IMG/VR virus record: IMGVR_UViG_3300032298_000063
Coordinates: 1-45,418 of that record
DNA length: 45,418 nucleotides
DNA from: a virus
Reading direction: 5' to 3' (one strand)
The notes beneath the pieces are model-generated. The model was not told the DNA's origin and did no database searches. It saw nothing but the letters and a program-made list of their open reading frames with translations. Positions 15,866-24,698 of the stretch are shown here, piece by piece (position 1 is the stretch's first letter; every line of letters starts with the position of its first letter). Both the position numbers and the translations under genes were made by a program.

Positions 15866-16383
15866 TTCCTATAGTCGCCTCCCTCCTAACGACCCTTGCT
15901 TCTAACGGCTTGGGTCTTTTGTCTTCTGCAATCCAAGCAAAGGGCAAAGAAGTTGTTGAGAACACTCTTGGAATAAAGATTCCAGACAATCCAAGTCCTG
16001 AAGACGTTGCAAAGCTGCGCCAGCTTCAGTACGACCACGAAGAGCGTTTGCTTGAGTTGGGTATTGAAAAGGCTCGTATAGAGCAAGAAGAATTACAAGC
16101 CTTACTTACGGCTCAAGCCAATCAAGAAGACAACGTCTCTAAGCGTTGGGAGGCTGATATGTCTTCCGACTCTTGGCTGTCTAAAAACATTCGCCCAATG
16201 ACCTTGGTTTACATTTTAACCGCTTACCTAATATTTGCGGGTCTAAGCGCCGCAGGTATCAATGTGCAAGAGACTTATGTGTCTTTGCTAGGTCAGTGGG
16301 GTATGTTGGTTATGACTGCTTACTTTGGCGGGCGCACGGTAGAAAAAGTTATGGAGATGCGAAACAAGGAGAAAGACAAATGA
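15862..16383 (+). CDS. Putative 3TM-type holin
   Basis: This 173-residue protein resembles the GTA/3TM holin group. It has a hydrophobic N-terminus (residues 1-24), a long charged coiled-coil segment (about 45-100), then two membrane helices (about 115-133 and 138-156) after WLSKNIRPMTLVYI. Such proteins make holes in the inner membrane so the endolysin can reach peptidoglycan. It lies directly before the endolysin gene, sharing ATGA. It is longer at the middle than classic holins because of the coiled-coil part, as usual in this group. Confidence 0.78.
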   Translation: MIPIVASLLTTLASNGLGLLSSAIQAKGKEVVENTLGIKIPDNPSPEDVAKLRQLQYDHEERLLELGIEKARIEQEELQALLTAQANQEDNVSKRWEADMSSDSWLSKNIRPMTLVYILTAYLIFAGLSAAGINVQETYVSLLGQWGMLVMTAYFGGRTVEKVMEMRNKEKDK

Positions 16384-16721
16384 GCCTAAGTCAAGAACAG
16401 GCTGCTTTTTTGTTGGATGCCTGCAAGTTAATTCAATATGCTACAGAGCAAGGCTTTGTAGTTACTGGCGGTGAGTTAGCTCGTACACCTGAGCAACAGG
16501 CAATTTATGTGAAGACAGGACGCTCCAAAACCCTTAATTCTATCCACCTCAAGCGCTGTGCCATCGACTTGAATTTCTTCAAGGATGGGAAGATAATATG
16601 GGACAAGAGCATTCTTGCGCCGCTAGGTGCTTACTGGGAGACTTTAAACCCCAAAAATCGCTGGGGCGGTAACTTCAAATCTTTGGTTGATTGCCCTCAT
16701 TTTGAGCGTAATGTTGCATAA
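16380..16721 (+). CDS. Endolysin, M15-family peptidase
   Basis: This 113-residue protein should cleave peptide cross-bridges of peptidoglycan. It has the D,D-carboxypeptidase or L-alanyl-D-glutamate peptidase layout: GGELARTPEQQ (residues 30-40), then SIHLKRCAIDLN with zinc ligands H56 and D63, and CPHFE with H107. WGGNF (95-99) precedes the last ligand as is usual. The start ATG 16380 overlaps the holin stop as ATGA. The missing signal peptide means it needs the holin for export. It is short but complete for the family. Confidence 0.88.
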   Translation: MSLSQEQAAFLLDACKLIQYATEQGFVVTGGELARTPEQQAIYVKTGRSKTLNSIHLKRCAIDLNFFKDGKIIWDKSILAPLGAYWETLNPKNRWGGNFKSLVDCPHFERNVA

Positions 16722-16735
16722 AAAGGAGCCTCAGA

Positions 16736-17371
16736 ATGACGACCGCATCGGTAATGACTTACGACTCATTGGTCGAGAACATTCAGTCCTACCTAGACCG
16801 CACAGACGCCGATACGCTTGCCAAGATTCCTTTGTTCATTATGCTGGCAGAGCAAATCATTGCCAGCCAAATTAAATTCCTTGGCAACCTAACAGTACAA
16901 ACCTCTGCGATGGTGATAGGTCAGCCTATCATAGACAAGCCTGCCCGTTGGCACAAGACCGTCTCTTTCAATGTTACCGTAGCTGGCGAGAAACAGCCCG
17001 TATTGCTTCGCAAGTACGAATACCTGCGTGAATACAACCCAAACGCCACAACGACTGGTGTGCCTGCTTATTATGCTGATTACGACTACACACACTGGTT
17101 AGTAGCGCCTTCTCCTGCGTTGGCATACGAATTTGAAGTGCTGTATTACGAGCGGCTTCAACCGCTTGATTCTAGCAACCAAACTAATTGGTTCACCACT
17201 TATGCCCCGCAGGCGCTTCTGTATGGGTCTCTGTTGCAAGCTATGCCCTACATTAAGAATGATGAGCGTATGCCTATGTGGCAACAAAACTATGACCAAA
17301 TCATTCAGACGCTAAAAGCTGAGGACTTGCAAAGAATTGGTGACCGCCAAGCAACTGTATTGGATACCTGA
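16736..17371 (+). CDS. Head-tail adaptor protein, SU10/gp6-like
   Basis: This 211-residue protein starts after an AAAAGGAG site. The N-terminus has YDSLVENIQSYLDRTD and a helical IPLFIMLAEQIIASQ stretch, followed by beta strands (WHKTVSFNVTV, VLLRKYEYLREYNP) and a helical C-terminus with YAPQALLYGSLLQAMPYI. This matches what I know of the SU10-type adaptor group that binds under the portal and starts the short tail. It is encoded far from the other adaptor-like protein (5872), across the fibre and lysis genes, so the two may form separate rings. Confidence 0.78.
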   Translation: MTTASVMTYDSLVENIQSYLDRTDADTLAKIPLFIMLAEQIIASQIKFLGNLTVQTSAMVIGQPIIDKPARWHKTVSFNVTVAGEKQPVLLRKYEYLREYNPNATTTGVPAYYADYDYTHWLVAPSPALAYEFEVLYYERLQPLDSSNQTNWFTTYAPQALLYGSLLQAMPYIKNDERMPMWQQNYDQIIQTLKAEDLQRIGDRQATVLDT

Positions 17372-17373
17372 CT

Positions 17374-18603
17374 ATGAGTTATAACTCCCCCTTCACAGGC
17401 AACGTCGTCCAACCAACGGATGTTTCGTATCGGCGCATCACGCTAACGGCTGACTTGCAATTGGTATGGCCTATTAATGGCTCAACTCTTGACGACGCCG
17501 CTGCCCGCATCATGGAGGTGTCAACCGCTTCTACTGCAAACGAATTGTGGATGCCTCCTGCTAATCAGGGTTCGGTAGGTCAAGATGCTTTGATTCGCAA
17601 CGTCGGCGCTGTTGCTGTAACGGTCAAAGACTACACTGGTGCAAACACGATTGTGACTGTAGCTGCTGGCGAGGCTCAGTACATTTACATCACAACCAAC
17701 GCAACCACAGCAGGCACATGGGGAATTATTGCCTATGGCATTGGTTCTTCAGGCGCTGATGCAGCCACCCTCGCTGGGTATGGTTTGCTTGCTATTGGTC
17801 AGACGTTAAACCAAAGCCAGCCAATTACAACCTTTGCTTCTAGCTACACGGCTGTGGCTACTGACCGTTCTAGCACTTATGTATGGACTGGTGGCGCTGG
17901 TACTTTGACGTTAACGCTTGCGTCTACGCTTGGCAATAACTGGTTTATGTTTGTGCGTAACAGTGGCACTGGTGCGTTGACTGTTGATGGAAGTGGTGGA
18001 AACACTATAAATGGCTCCACGTCAATTGTGCTTCAACCAGCAGACTCTTGCATTATTGTTTGTAGTGGCTCCACTTTTTACACCGTTGGACTAGGTAGAA
18101 ATACGCAGTTTGCGTTTACCCAACTGTCTAAGGCTGTTACTACAGGAACGTACACGTTGACAGCTTCTGAGGCTTCTAACGTCATTCAAAAGTACACAGG
18201 CACTCTGACTGGTAACGTAACAATTATTGTGCCTTCAACGGTGCAGGTTTACTACATTGTAAACGCAACAAGTGGCGCATACACGCTTACAATTTCTACA
18301 GGCTCAGGTGCTAGTGCGGTTTTAACGACAGGCACTCAAGCCACATTGGTTTGCGACTCGGTTAACTTATTTAATGCTAATACAATTTTGGCGGGTTCCT
18401 CAACCGTCAGTTTGAATAGTGGCTCGGTTGGTTCGCCTTCGTTAAACTTTTCCGCTGAAACCACAACAGGCGTTTATCGCGCCGCTTCTGGTGAATTTAA
18501 TATTGCGATTCTTGGCGTGTTGAGGTCAACATTGTCTGCGTCTGGACTAGCAATTGTTGGGACTGGTAACTTTACTGGCGGTATCGCTGGCGGTACATTC
18601 TAA
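17374..18603 (+). CDS. Tail fibre or spike-like structural protein
   Basis: This 409-residue protein is Thr/Ser/Ala/Gly-rich with long beta-strand stretches. It begins with a defined N-terminal domain (VSYRRITLTADLQLVWPING, residues 17-36) and then beta repeats including GTYTLTASEASNVIQKYTG. It ends in GGIAGGTF, similar to the protein at 9063. Lying between adaptor and nozzle genes, it could be the fibre attached near the tail tip. The two-base gap before it and TAATG overlap after it imply co-translation with its neighbours. Confidence 0.7.
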   Translation: MSYNSPFTGNVVQPTDVSYRRITLTADLQLVWPINGSTLDDAAARIMEVSTASTANELWMPPANQGSVGQDALIRNVGAVAVTVKDYTGANTIVTVAAGEAQYIYITTNATTAGTWGIIAYGIGSSGADAATLAGYGLLAIGQTLNQSQPITTFASSYTAVATDRSSTYVWTGGAGTLTLTLASTLGNNWFMFVRNSGTGALTVDGSGGNTINGSTSIVLQPADSCIIVCSGSTFYTVGLGRNTQFAFTQLSKAVTTGTYTLTASEASNVIQKYTGTLTGNVTIIVPSTVQVYYIVNATSGAYTLTISTGSGASAVLTTGTQATLVCDSVNLFNANTILAGSSTVSLNSGSVGSPSLNFSAETTTGVYRAASGEFNIAILGVLRSTLSASGLAIVGTGNFTGGIAGGTF

Positions 18604-20858
18604 TGGTCAAAAAAGTCTTCACGATTGACACGTTACCCGGTGTCCAGCGGGACGGCACTATTTTTGATATGAACTTTTACACCGATGCGCGTTGGGTTCG
18701 TTTCCAACGTGGTCGTCCTAGAAAAATTGGCGGTTACCGTTCAATTGTCAGCAATGCAAATGGATATTCTCGCGGCATCTACGTCAACTCAGTAGATGGC
18801 ATTAACCAAGTTTTTAGCGGATACAACAACGGTCTTGAGGTAGTCAATATCAACAATCTTGGTATTGGCGCAGGCATTAATCAATTTACCTTCACGGGTC
18901 TTGTTCTGACCCTAAATACTTTGGTTGGTGGCTCTACATATACAAACGGCACATACACAAATGTAACTTTGACTGGCGGCTCTGGAACAGGCGCAAAGGC
19001 AACCATTGTGGTGTCTGGCGCTACAGTAACTTCGGTTACTTTAACCAAGGCTGGTAACGGTTATGTGGTTGGGGATACGTTGAGTGCAACCGCTGCTAGT
19101 ATTGGCGGAACTGGTTCTGGGTTCTCAATTAAAGTTGCGACCATAAATGACGGGTTTACAGAAAGCGATTTAAACCTTTGGCAGTTTGATTCGTCTTTTG
19201 ATTCGCAAGGCTCTGGTAATCAATTGCTGTTAGCGCACCCCGGCATTAATTTGGCACAGATTGACCAAACTTTTAACACTCCTGTTTTAGCTGGAAACAT
19301 TAGCGGCACAACCTTATCCCCATTAACTGATACCGCTGGCACAACCCCAACGGGTGACGTTATTGAAGTTTCTGGTGGGGTGGTTGTTTTGCACCCTTAT
19401 GTATTTGTGTATGGCGATAACGGTCTAATTAAAAACTGTGTTGCTGGAAACCCATTCGATTGGAATGGGCCAGACGCCAACGAGACAAACGTAGCCTCCA
19501 CAAAGATTGTTAAAGGCTTGCCAGTTCGCGGTGGTTCAAACGCACCATCGGGTTTGTTTTGGTCGCTTGATTCATTGATTCGTGTTTCATATACACCTAC
19601 TACGGTAACCATATCAGGCTCTCCAGAGACTTTTTACTGGCGTTACGACATCATCTCAAGTCAGTCGTCAATCATGTCTAGTCAATGCGTGATTGAATAT
19701 GACGGTATCTATTACTGGATTGGCGTTGACCGTTTCCTGCTGTACAACGGTGTAGTCAAAGAAATTAAAAACACATTTAATCAGAACTATTTCTTTGACA
19801 ATTTGAATTACGCACAACAGCAAAAAGTCTATGCTAACAAAGTTCCTCGATTTGGCGAAATTTGGTGGTACTTCCCTTCTGGTAATTCAGAGGAGTGTAA
19901 TGACGCAATTATTTACAATGTTCGCGAGGACTGTTGGTATGACGCTGGTGGTTCTTTAGGCGCTCGTAGAACGGCTGGCTTCTTCTCTCAAGTGTTTCAC
20001 TATCCTATTAATGCTGGCGCAACATTGAGCGAACAAGAATTAATTTTTACCGCATCAATTTCTACAACAAACGCTAGTGCCGTTGTTAATATTTCACCAA
20101 ACAATTTGGTGGCGGTTGGTCAGCAGGTTGTTGCAACAAGCATTCCTTCTGGCGCTTTAGTTACTTTGATTACTGCTAATGCAGCGTCGCCAACAGCAAC
20201 AGGCTCTTCTGGAGCAAGCACTATTGTCGTTAGTAGTGCAACTGGCATCGTAAAGAATCAGTCTGTTGTAGGTACTGGTATTGGTGCGGGCGCAATTGTT
20301 ACAGCCATAGTTGGAACGACTATCACACTGTCTGTGGTTAATAGCGGCGCTGTGTCTGGAGCAATGTCATTTTCTGGTTTGAGCTTGACTCTGTCTGCGA
20401 GTGCAACAGCAACATCAGATGAATCTGCAAATTTTGAAACTGTTGCTGGGCAAGTAATTTTGTGGCAACACGAAATTGGTACTGACCAAGTTATTGGCGA
20501 ATCCGCTGATGCAATTGAAAGTTATTTTCAAACAAGTGATTTGGGTTTTGTGGCTGGTGGCCCAGCGCAAACAGCGCCAGTTGGTGAAAATTTTTGGGTG
20601 AACTTAGAAAGAGTTGAGCCTGACTTTATTCAACAAGAAGAAATGACGTTGCAAATTACTGGTCGTCCTTACGCTCAATCTGCTGATGTAACGTCAGAGC
20701 CTTATGTTTTTGGCCCAGATACAGGCAAGATTGATATGCGTCAACAAAGGCGCGAGATACGCCTGCGTTTCACAAGCAATATTCAAGGCGGTGACTACCA
20801 AATGGGTAAGGTGCTGTTAAGCGTAACGCTAGGAGACGTCAGACCATTCGGAAATTAA
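18603..20858 (+). CDS. Tail nozzle-like protein (P22 gp10/T7 gp12-type)
   Basis: This 751-residue protein probably forms the nozzle of the short tail. It opens with LPGVQRDGTIFDMNFYTDAR and PRKIGGYRSIV, as in tail proteins of the gp10 group, and holds several blade-like segments such as VFVYGDNGLIKNCVAGNPFDW, GLFWSLDSLIRVSY and YWIGVDRFLLYNGVVKEI (each quoted only in part). Thr/Gly/Ser-rich inserts near residues 100-170 and 480-600 look like extra surface domains, and the latter has two similar halves. The C-terminus is compact. The beta-propeller role is inferred from family likeness and position. Confidence 0.75.
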   Translation: MVKKVFTIDTLPGVQRDGTIFDMNFYTDARWVRFQRGRPRKIGGYRSIVSNANGYSRGIYVNSVDGINQVFSGYNNGLEVVNINNLGIGAGINQFTFTGLVLTLNTLVGGSTYTNGTYTNVTLTGGSGTGAKATIVVSGATVTSVTLTKAGNGYVVGDTLSATAASIGGTGSGFSIKVATINDGFTESDLNLWQFDSSFDSQGSGNQLLLAHPGINLAQIDQTFNTPVLAGNISGTTLSPLTDTAGTTPTGDVIEVSGGVVVLHPYVFVYGDNGLIKNCVAGNPFDWNGPDANETNVASTKIVKGLPVRGGSNAPSGLFWSLDSLIRVSYTPTTVTISGSPETFYWRYDIISSQSSIMSSQCVIEYDGIYYWIGVDRFLLYNGVVKEIKNTFNQNYFFDNLNYAQQQKVYANKVPRFGEIWWYFPSGNSEECNDAIIYNVREDCWYDAGGSLGARRTAGFFSQVFHYPINAGATLSEQELIFTASISTTNASAVVNISPNNLVAVGQQVVATSIPSGALVTLITANAASPTATGSSGASTIVVSSATGIVKNQSVVGTGIGAGAIVTAIVGTTITLSVVNSGAVSGAMSFSGLSLTLSASATATSDESANFETVAGQVILWQHEIGTDQVIGESADAIESYFQTSDLGFVAGGPAQTAPVGENFWVNLERVEPDFIQQEEMTLQITGRPYAQSADVTSEPYVFGPDTGKIDMRQQRREIRLRFTSNIQGGDYQMGKVLLSVTLGDVRPFGN

Positions 20859-20859
20859 C

Positions 20860-21120
20860 ATGGCACTTGCGCTTGTATATGACCCTCGTTATCACACATG
20901 GGACTCTTGGACGGGTCTTATGTGCGAGGCTTATGCGGCGCAACAGCTATCAATAAATACTCCCGAAGAGGAGTGGAAACAGTGGGCAGCAGGTTTAAAG
21001 GCTATCGACGTTTTTGTAAACGAAGGTATCCCCGGCCCTTATATATATGAGAACTGGCAAGACTGGGCAACAGCACTAGTCGGAGCAGTCAATCAACCAT
21101 CAGAGGACACGGCAACATGA
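20860..21120 (+). CDS. Small Trp-rich phage protein
   Basis: This 86-residue acidic protein starts one base after the nozzle stop and overlaps the acyl carrier gene by ATGA. It has many Trp and Tyr residues (YHTWDSWTGLMCEAY, EEEWKQWAAGLKAID, YENWQDWA). I recall small proteins of this type next to nozzle genes in aquatic podoviruses. No catalytic motif, zinc site or membrane segment is seen. Its place at the head of the acyl cassette could be chance. Its function is unknown. Confidence 0.68.
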   Translation: MALALVYDPRYHTWDSWTGLMCEAYAAQQLSINTPEEEWKQWAAGLKAIDVFVNEGIPGPYIYENWQDWATALVGAVNQPSEDTAT

Positions 21121-21398
21121 ACTTCTTAGACATATTTAATTATGTGGCGAAGGTCGCTCGACCTGCGCACACTGTAGTTGCCTTCGCTAACGCGATGGAA
21201 GATAAACTTGAGGACATTGGTTTGGACAGCCTAGATGGCTTGGTCATGCTTATGTATTTTGATGAACTCTATGGTATTGCCGATGACGATAGCAAAGAAT
21301 GGTCGCCAGCGTCTGTTCAGGAATTGCACGACTTAATCATGGCAAACAAAACTAAAGAGCCAGCATCAATGGAAGAAGTCAAAGAGGTGTGCAGATGA
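21117..21398 (+). CDS. Phage-encoded acyl carrier protein
   Basis: This 93-residue acidic protein has the hallmark of an acyl carrier protein: LEDIGLDSLDGLVMLMYFDE (residues 31-50), where S38 in the DSLD motif would receive a 4'-phosphopantetheine arm. The helix after the serine (GLVMLMYFDELYGI) is the usual recognition helix. The N-terminus is slightly longer than a bacterial ACP. It would need a host phosphopantetheinyl transferase because none is encoded in this window. It shares ATGA overlaps with both flanking genes and is followed by a beta-ketoacyl synthase, its natural partner. Confidence 0.88.
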   Translation: MNFLDIFNYVAKVARPAHTVVAFANAMEDKLEDIGLDSLDGLVMLMYFDELYGIADDDSKEWSPASVQELHDLIMANKTKEPASMEEVKEVCR

Positions 21399-22504
21399 TT
21401 TATCTCACACACTATCGCACGGCTTGCACACAAACCGTAGAGTTGTTTGACGACATTATCTACCCACAAAAGGTAAATTGGTTCCCAGATACCTATAACC
21501 GAACTAAGTCTGGTTTAGTGTATGCGCCACATAAGTTGGCGGAGAAGGTGCTTGACCCTGAGTTGCTTGCTTACCTGCGGGAGAATCCTGTTGGCAAAAC
21601 GGCGTTTATTCTTGCTGGCGGCAACGCGCATTTTGCAGGCATTGGTCAGAGGGAGTACAACTCTCGCCTAACTTATACCTATAAGTTCCTGCCGTTCACG
21701 TTGACACAGGTCTATGCGGGTCGAATTGCGCAGTCCTGCGGCAATATGGATATGGTTACAACTGATGCCAGCGCCTGCGCCTCAAGCCTTAAAGTAATGA
21801 TGGACGTAGTCAACCTTATTGACTTTTATGACTATGAGCGCGTCATTGTGCTAACGGTTGAGGATGGTGTCTCAAACGCAGTTTTAGAGTTTTTTGGTGA
21901 CGCCAAGGCTGTACTTACCCAAAAACAAGAAGATTTGGGCATAAAGCCATCCGCTTTTGATTCGGTTAACTTTGGGTTCCGCGTTGGTCAAGGGGCTGCT
22001 TTGGCTGTATTTGAGTCTCAGTCCGTAACGGAAGAGCAAAGTACGGCTCCCCATGCTTGTTTGGTTGGTGCGTACAGCGCGTCTGAGCGCTCAACCAACG
22101 CGATTGGGCAGTGTGAGGACGGCGAGGGGTTTATTAAAGCTATTGAAGGTGCTATGCACTATGGCAATGTATCCCCAGATGAGATTAAAATAGTGAAAAC
22201 CCACGGCACTGGAACGGCGTCCAACAACAAAGCTGAAAAGAACGCTTTGACCCAAACGCTAAAAGCATTCGTTGCAACCTCGTATAAGCAGAAAATTGGT
22301 CATACGATGGGCAGTAGCGGGCTGCTTGAGACGCTTTTACTATTAGACGATATTAAGTCTGGTGTTGTTCCAGCGATTGAAAACCGAACCGAAACCGACT
22401 CGGTATTCCTTTCGGAATCGACAACACCACCTGATGGCTTGATAATGAGTCTGGCGGCTGGAATGGGCAACATCTATTCCGCTGCAATTTTTAAGGGGAT
22501 GTGA
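21395..22504 (+). CDS. Beta-ketoacyl-ACP synthase (FabF/KAS-like)
   Basis: ATG 21395 lies seven bases after GAGG and overlaps the acyl carrier stop. The 369-residue product keeps the whole catalytic set of a condensing enzyme: C128 in TTDASACASSLK, H270 in KTHGTGTASNN, and H303 in KIGHTMGSSGLLE with K300 just before. The FabF order Cys-His-His and the spacing fit KAS II or polyketide synthase domains. It is about 40 residues shorter than FabF and lacks the usual VVTGMG start, so the N-terminus is diverged. It should extend an acyl chain carried by the adjacent carrier protein. Chain length and product are unknown. Confidence 0.9.
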   Translation: MIYLTHYRTACTQTVELFDDIIYPQKVNWFPDTYNRTKSGLVYAPHKLAEKVLDPELLAYLRENPVGKTAFILAGGNAHFAGIGQREYNSRLTYTYKFLPFTLTQVYAGRIAQSCGNMDMVTTDASACASSLKVMMDVVNLIDFYDYERVIVLTVEDGVSNAVLEFFGDAKAVLTQKQEDLGIKPSAFDSVNFGFRVGQGAALAVFESQSVTEEQSTAPHACLVGAYSASERSTNAIGQCEDGEGFIKAIEGAMHYGNVSPDEIKIVKTHGTGTASNNKAEKNALTQTLKAFVATSYKQKIGHTMGSSGLLETLLLLDDIKSGVVPAIENRTETDSVFLSESTTPPDGLIMSLAAGMGNIYSAAIFKGM

Positions 22505-22947
22505 TGTTAGTCGATAGCAAAGAGAAACAACTTGGGCAAGAAGCGATTGTAATGATTGCGGCTCAAGAGACTAAATCTCAACACCCTGCGTCAACAGTTT
22601 ACGCTGCTCTGGTTAAAGAGATGAATATGCCCGGCACTTCTATTCTCCGCGAGGGCAATACTCTTTTTGTTGTTCATCATGCTGAAGGTCGGGTGGGAAT
22701 CTTCCGTGCATTAAATGCAGACACAGCCCGTAATTATCTAGAGAGTTCATATGCGTTTATCCAAGCCGCATACAAAATGGGTTTTGACACCCTAGTAAGC
22801 GATTTTGAAGACCCAACGATTATGAATATTTTTAAAGCTATTGGTCGCAATCCTCCGCAAGAGGGTATGGGATACAAGGCTGTAAGAACAAAAAACGGAT
22901 TTCGCGTCACCGTGAAGCTAGGCCCAAAGCGGGCTGAGAGGGCATAA
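22504..22947 (+). CDS. GNAT-like protein, possible acyltransferase
   Basis: ATG 22504 has AAGGGG five bases upstream and overlaps the synthase stop by one base. The 147-residue product has a strand pair (NTLFVVHHAEGRVGIFRAL), a long helix (YLESSYAFIQAAYKMGFD, about residues 80-97) followed by a strand (TLVSDFED), a helix (PTIMNIFKAIG) and a final strand (GFRVTVKLG). This order is like the second half of a GNAT fold, as in T7 gp13-type internal proteins. I recall this family as a common phage protein of unknown role. A glycine-rich acyl-CoA loop is not obvious, so activity is uncertain. Confidence 0.6.
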   Translation: MLVDSKEKQLGQEAIVMIAAQETKSQHPASTVYAALVKEMNMPGTSILREGNTLFVVHHAEGRVGIFRALNADTARNYLESSYAFIQAAYKMGFDTLVSDFEDPTIMNIFKAIGRNPPQEGMGYKAVRTKNGFRVTVKLGPKRAERA

Positions 22948-22949
22948 AA

Positions 22950-24695
22950 ATGAGCGCAGTAGTCGATTTTGTTTCAGACGTTGTTGAAGGTGTTGGCGAT
23001 TTTATCGGCGACGTTGTTGAAACGGTTGGCGACGTTGTTGAAGAAGTTGGTAACTTTGTTGAGAACGTCGTTGAAAATGTTGTTGATACTGTTCAAGCGG
23101 TAATTGAAGACCCGCTTCCAACGCTGCTTTCTTATGCGGGTACTTTTGTTGGCATCCCCCCAGCAGTCACAATGGCTGCAATTACTGCTGCGCGTGGCGG
23201 CGACCTTCAAGACATTGCTTTGTCAGCAGGCACAGCATATTACGCGCCCCAAGTTGGAAATGCTCTGTCTTCTACTGTGAATTCATCATTTATTAATGCT
23301 GGTATGAACCAAGGATTTTCGCGAGTTGCAAGCGAATCAATTAGCAATGGTTTTGTTAACGGAACAATTTCTGAAGTTAGGGGCGGTGATTTTAACGACG
23401 GATTTGCTGGCGGTTTTACTGGTAGCTTGGTGTCTGGCGGTGTAAGAGAGGTTGGTAACTACGTTAAGCCTGATGTAATTGCAATGGCGCAGAACAATGG
23501 CTTGGATTTACGAGATGCTACTGCTGTATACAACGCAGGAACAAGGGCGGTATCTGCTGGTTTAAATGCTGAGATTACTGGCAGGGGTGACTTCCTTACG
23601 TCATTTACTAACAGCGCTGTTGGTTCTGGGGTTGATTATGGCGCACGTTCGTTAAACGCAAGTATTGATGAACAATTTAAATCTGCAATAACTCAATGGG
23701 GTAAAGAAGATGGTGAGGACAGTTTAATTGCAGATGCGGTTGAAAGCACAGCAGAAGGCGCAGGCATTCCTGACGAACTTGTTAATCAAGTTGCCGTTTC
23801 AAATCTTGGATTTGATGGCATGGCTGAAGCCAAATCAGAAGAAACTACACCTAGTTTGACTGATGTTTTATCTGACAATTCAGATTTTAATAATCAAGAT
23901 ACTAGCGGCGAGACTGCCGTTTCAGATATTTCTGTATTGTCTGACGATATATTAGCTAATGCTCCAGAAGCAGATACTGTAGAAAATTTTTATGATTTGC
24001 TTGGTGAAGATACAAATCAAGATACAAATGAAGATATAAATATTGATACAACCGTTTTAGCTAATGCGACCGAACCTACGGAACCAACTCAGGTTGCTGA
24101 AGCGGCGGATGAAGAAGCATTACCAAGTGATGTTTTAGATATTTATGCGTCTACTAGTGATGCTCAAAAAGATAAAGCAGAGCAACCTAGAGGCGCTTTA
24201 GCTATTGCTTCGGATGCTCCACAAGACCTTGACGTTACTAGAGCAGAAGTTAAATCTGACTTACCTATTACTGAAGCGCCTATTGCTGGCAATTTGTTGA
24301 CATCGGATTTACCTACTGAGCAACCAGCGGGTGGGTTAAATGCAATGTCTATGAAAGACGCTGCTCAAAAAATGGCCGATTCTTTAGGTTTAAAAACTAA
24401 CGATATTACAAAACCACTCGTTGCGAATGTTGCAAACTTAGTTAAGTCTACGCTTAAAGTAGGTAAAAAACCTGTTCCTCGTAGACCTGTTGTTGCTCGT
24501 AAGAGTGGTTTACAGATGGCAAAAGCAGCGCCTAGAAGGCCAACGCCACCACCAATAAAAATGGATGTGGCTAAGTTGACGCCAATTCAAAAAGCGCCTC
24601 AGTCTGCGCCAGCGCAAAAATTATCGAGTTCCGCAAATTTAACGCCAGTTAGCGATATTGCGAGTTTAACTTCAATGCTTAAAAAGTCAGGATAA
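22950..24695 (+). CDS. Large internal virion-type protein with amphipathic N-terminus
   Basis: This 581-residue protein starts with a striking amphipathic repeat (residues 1-52) in which DVVEGVGDFIG, DVVETVG, DVVEEVG and NFVENVVENVV follow one another in 7- and 11-residue steps. A hydrophobic Ala/Gly-rich stretch (PPAVTMAAITAARGGDLQDI, residues 70-89) follows; I recall this from phage virion proteins. The middle is acidic and low in complexity, and the C-terminal 120 residues are basic and Pro/Lys-rich. The gene leads a block of large proteins before the transglycosylase. A role in the internal core or DNA ejection is inferred. Confidence 0.7.
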   Translation: MSAVVDFVSDVVEGVGDFIGDVVETVGDVVEEVGNFVENVVENVVDTVQAVIEDPLPTLLSYAGTFVGIPPAVTMAAITAARGGDLQDIALSAGTAYYAPQVGNALSSTVNSSFINAGMNQGFSRVASESISNGFVNGTISEVRGGDFNDGFAGGFTGSLVSGGVREVGNYVKPDVIAMAQNNGLDLRDATAVYNAGTRAVSAGLNAEITGRGDFLTSFTNSAVGSGVDYGARSLNASIDEQFKSAITQWGKEDGEDSLIADAVESTAEGAGIPDELVNQVAVSNLGFDGMAEAKSEETTPSLTDVLSDNSDFNNQDTSGETAVSDISVLSDDILANAPEADTVENFYDLLGEDTNQDTNEDINIDTTVLANATEPTEPTQVAEAADEEALPSDVLDIYASTSDAQKDKAEQPRGALAIASDAPQDLDVTRAEVKSDLPITEAPIAGNLLTSDLPTEQPAGGLNAMSMKDAAQKMADSLGLKTNDITKPLVANVANLVKSTLKVGKKPVPRRPVVARKSGLQMAKAAPRRPTPPPIKMDVAKLTPIQKAPQSAPAQKLSSSANLTPVSDIASLTSMLKKSG

Positions 24696-24698
24696 AAA

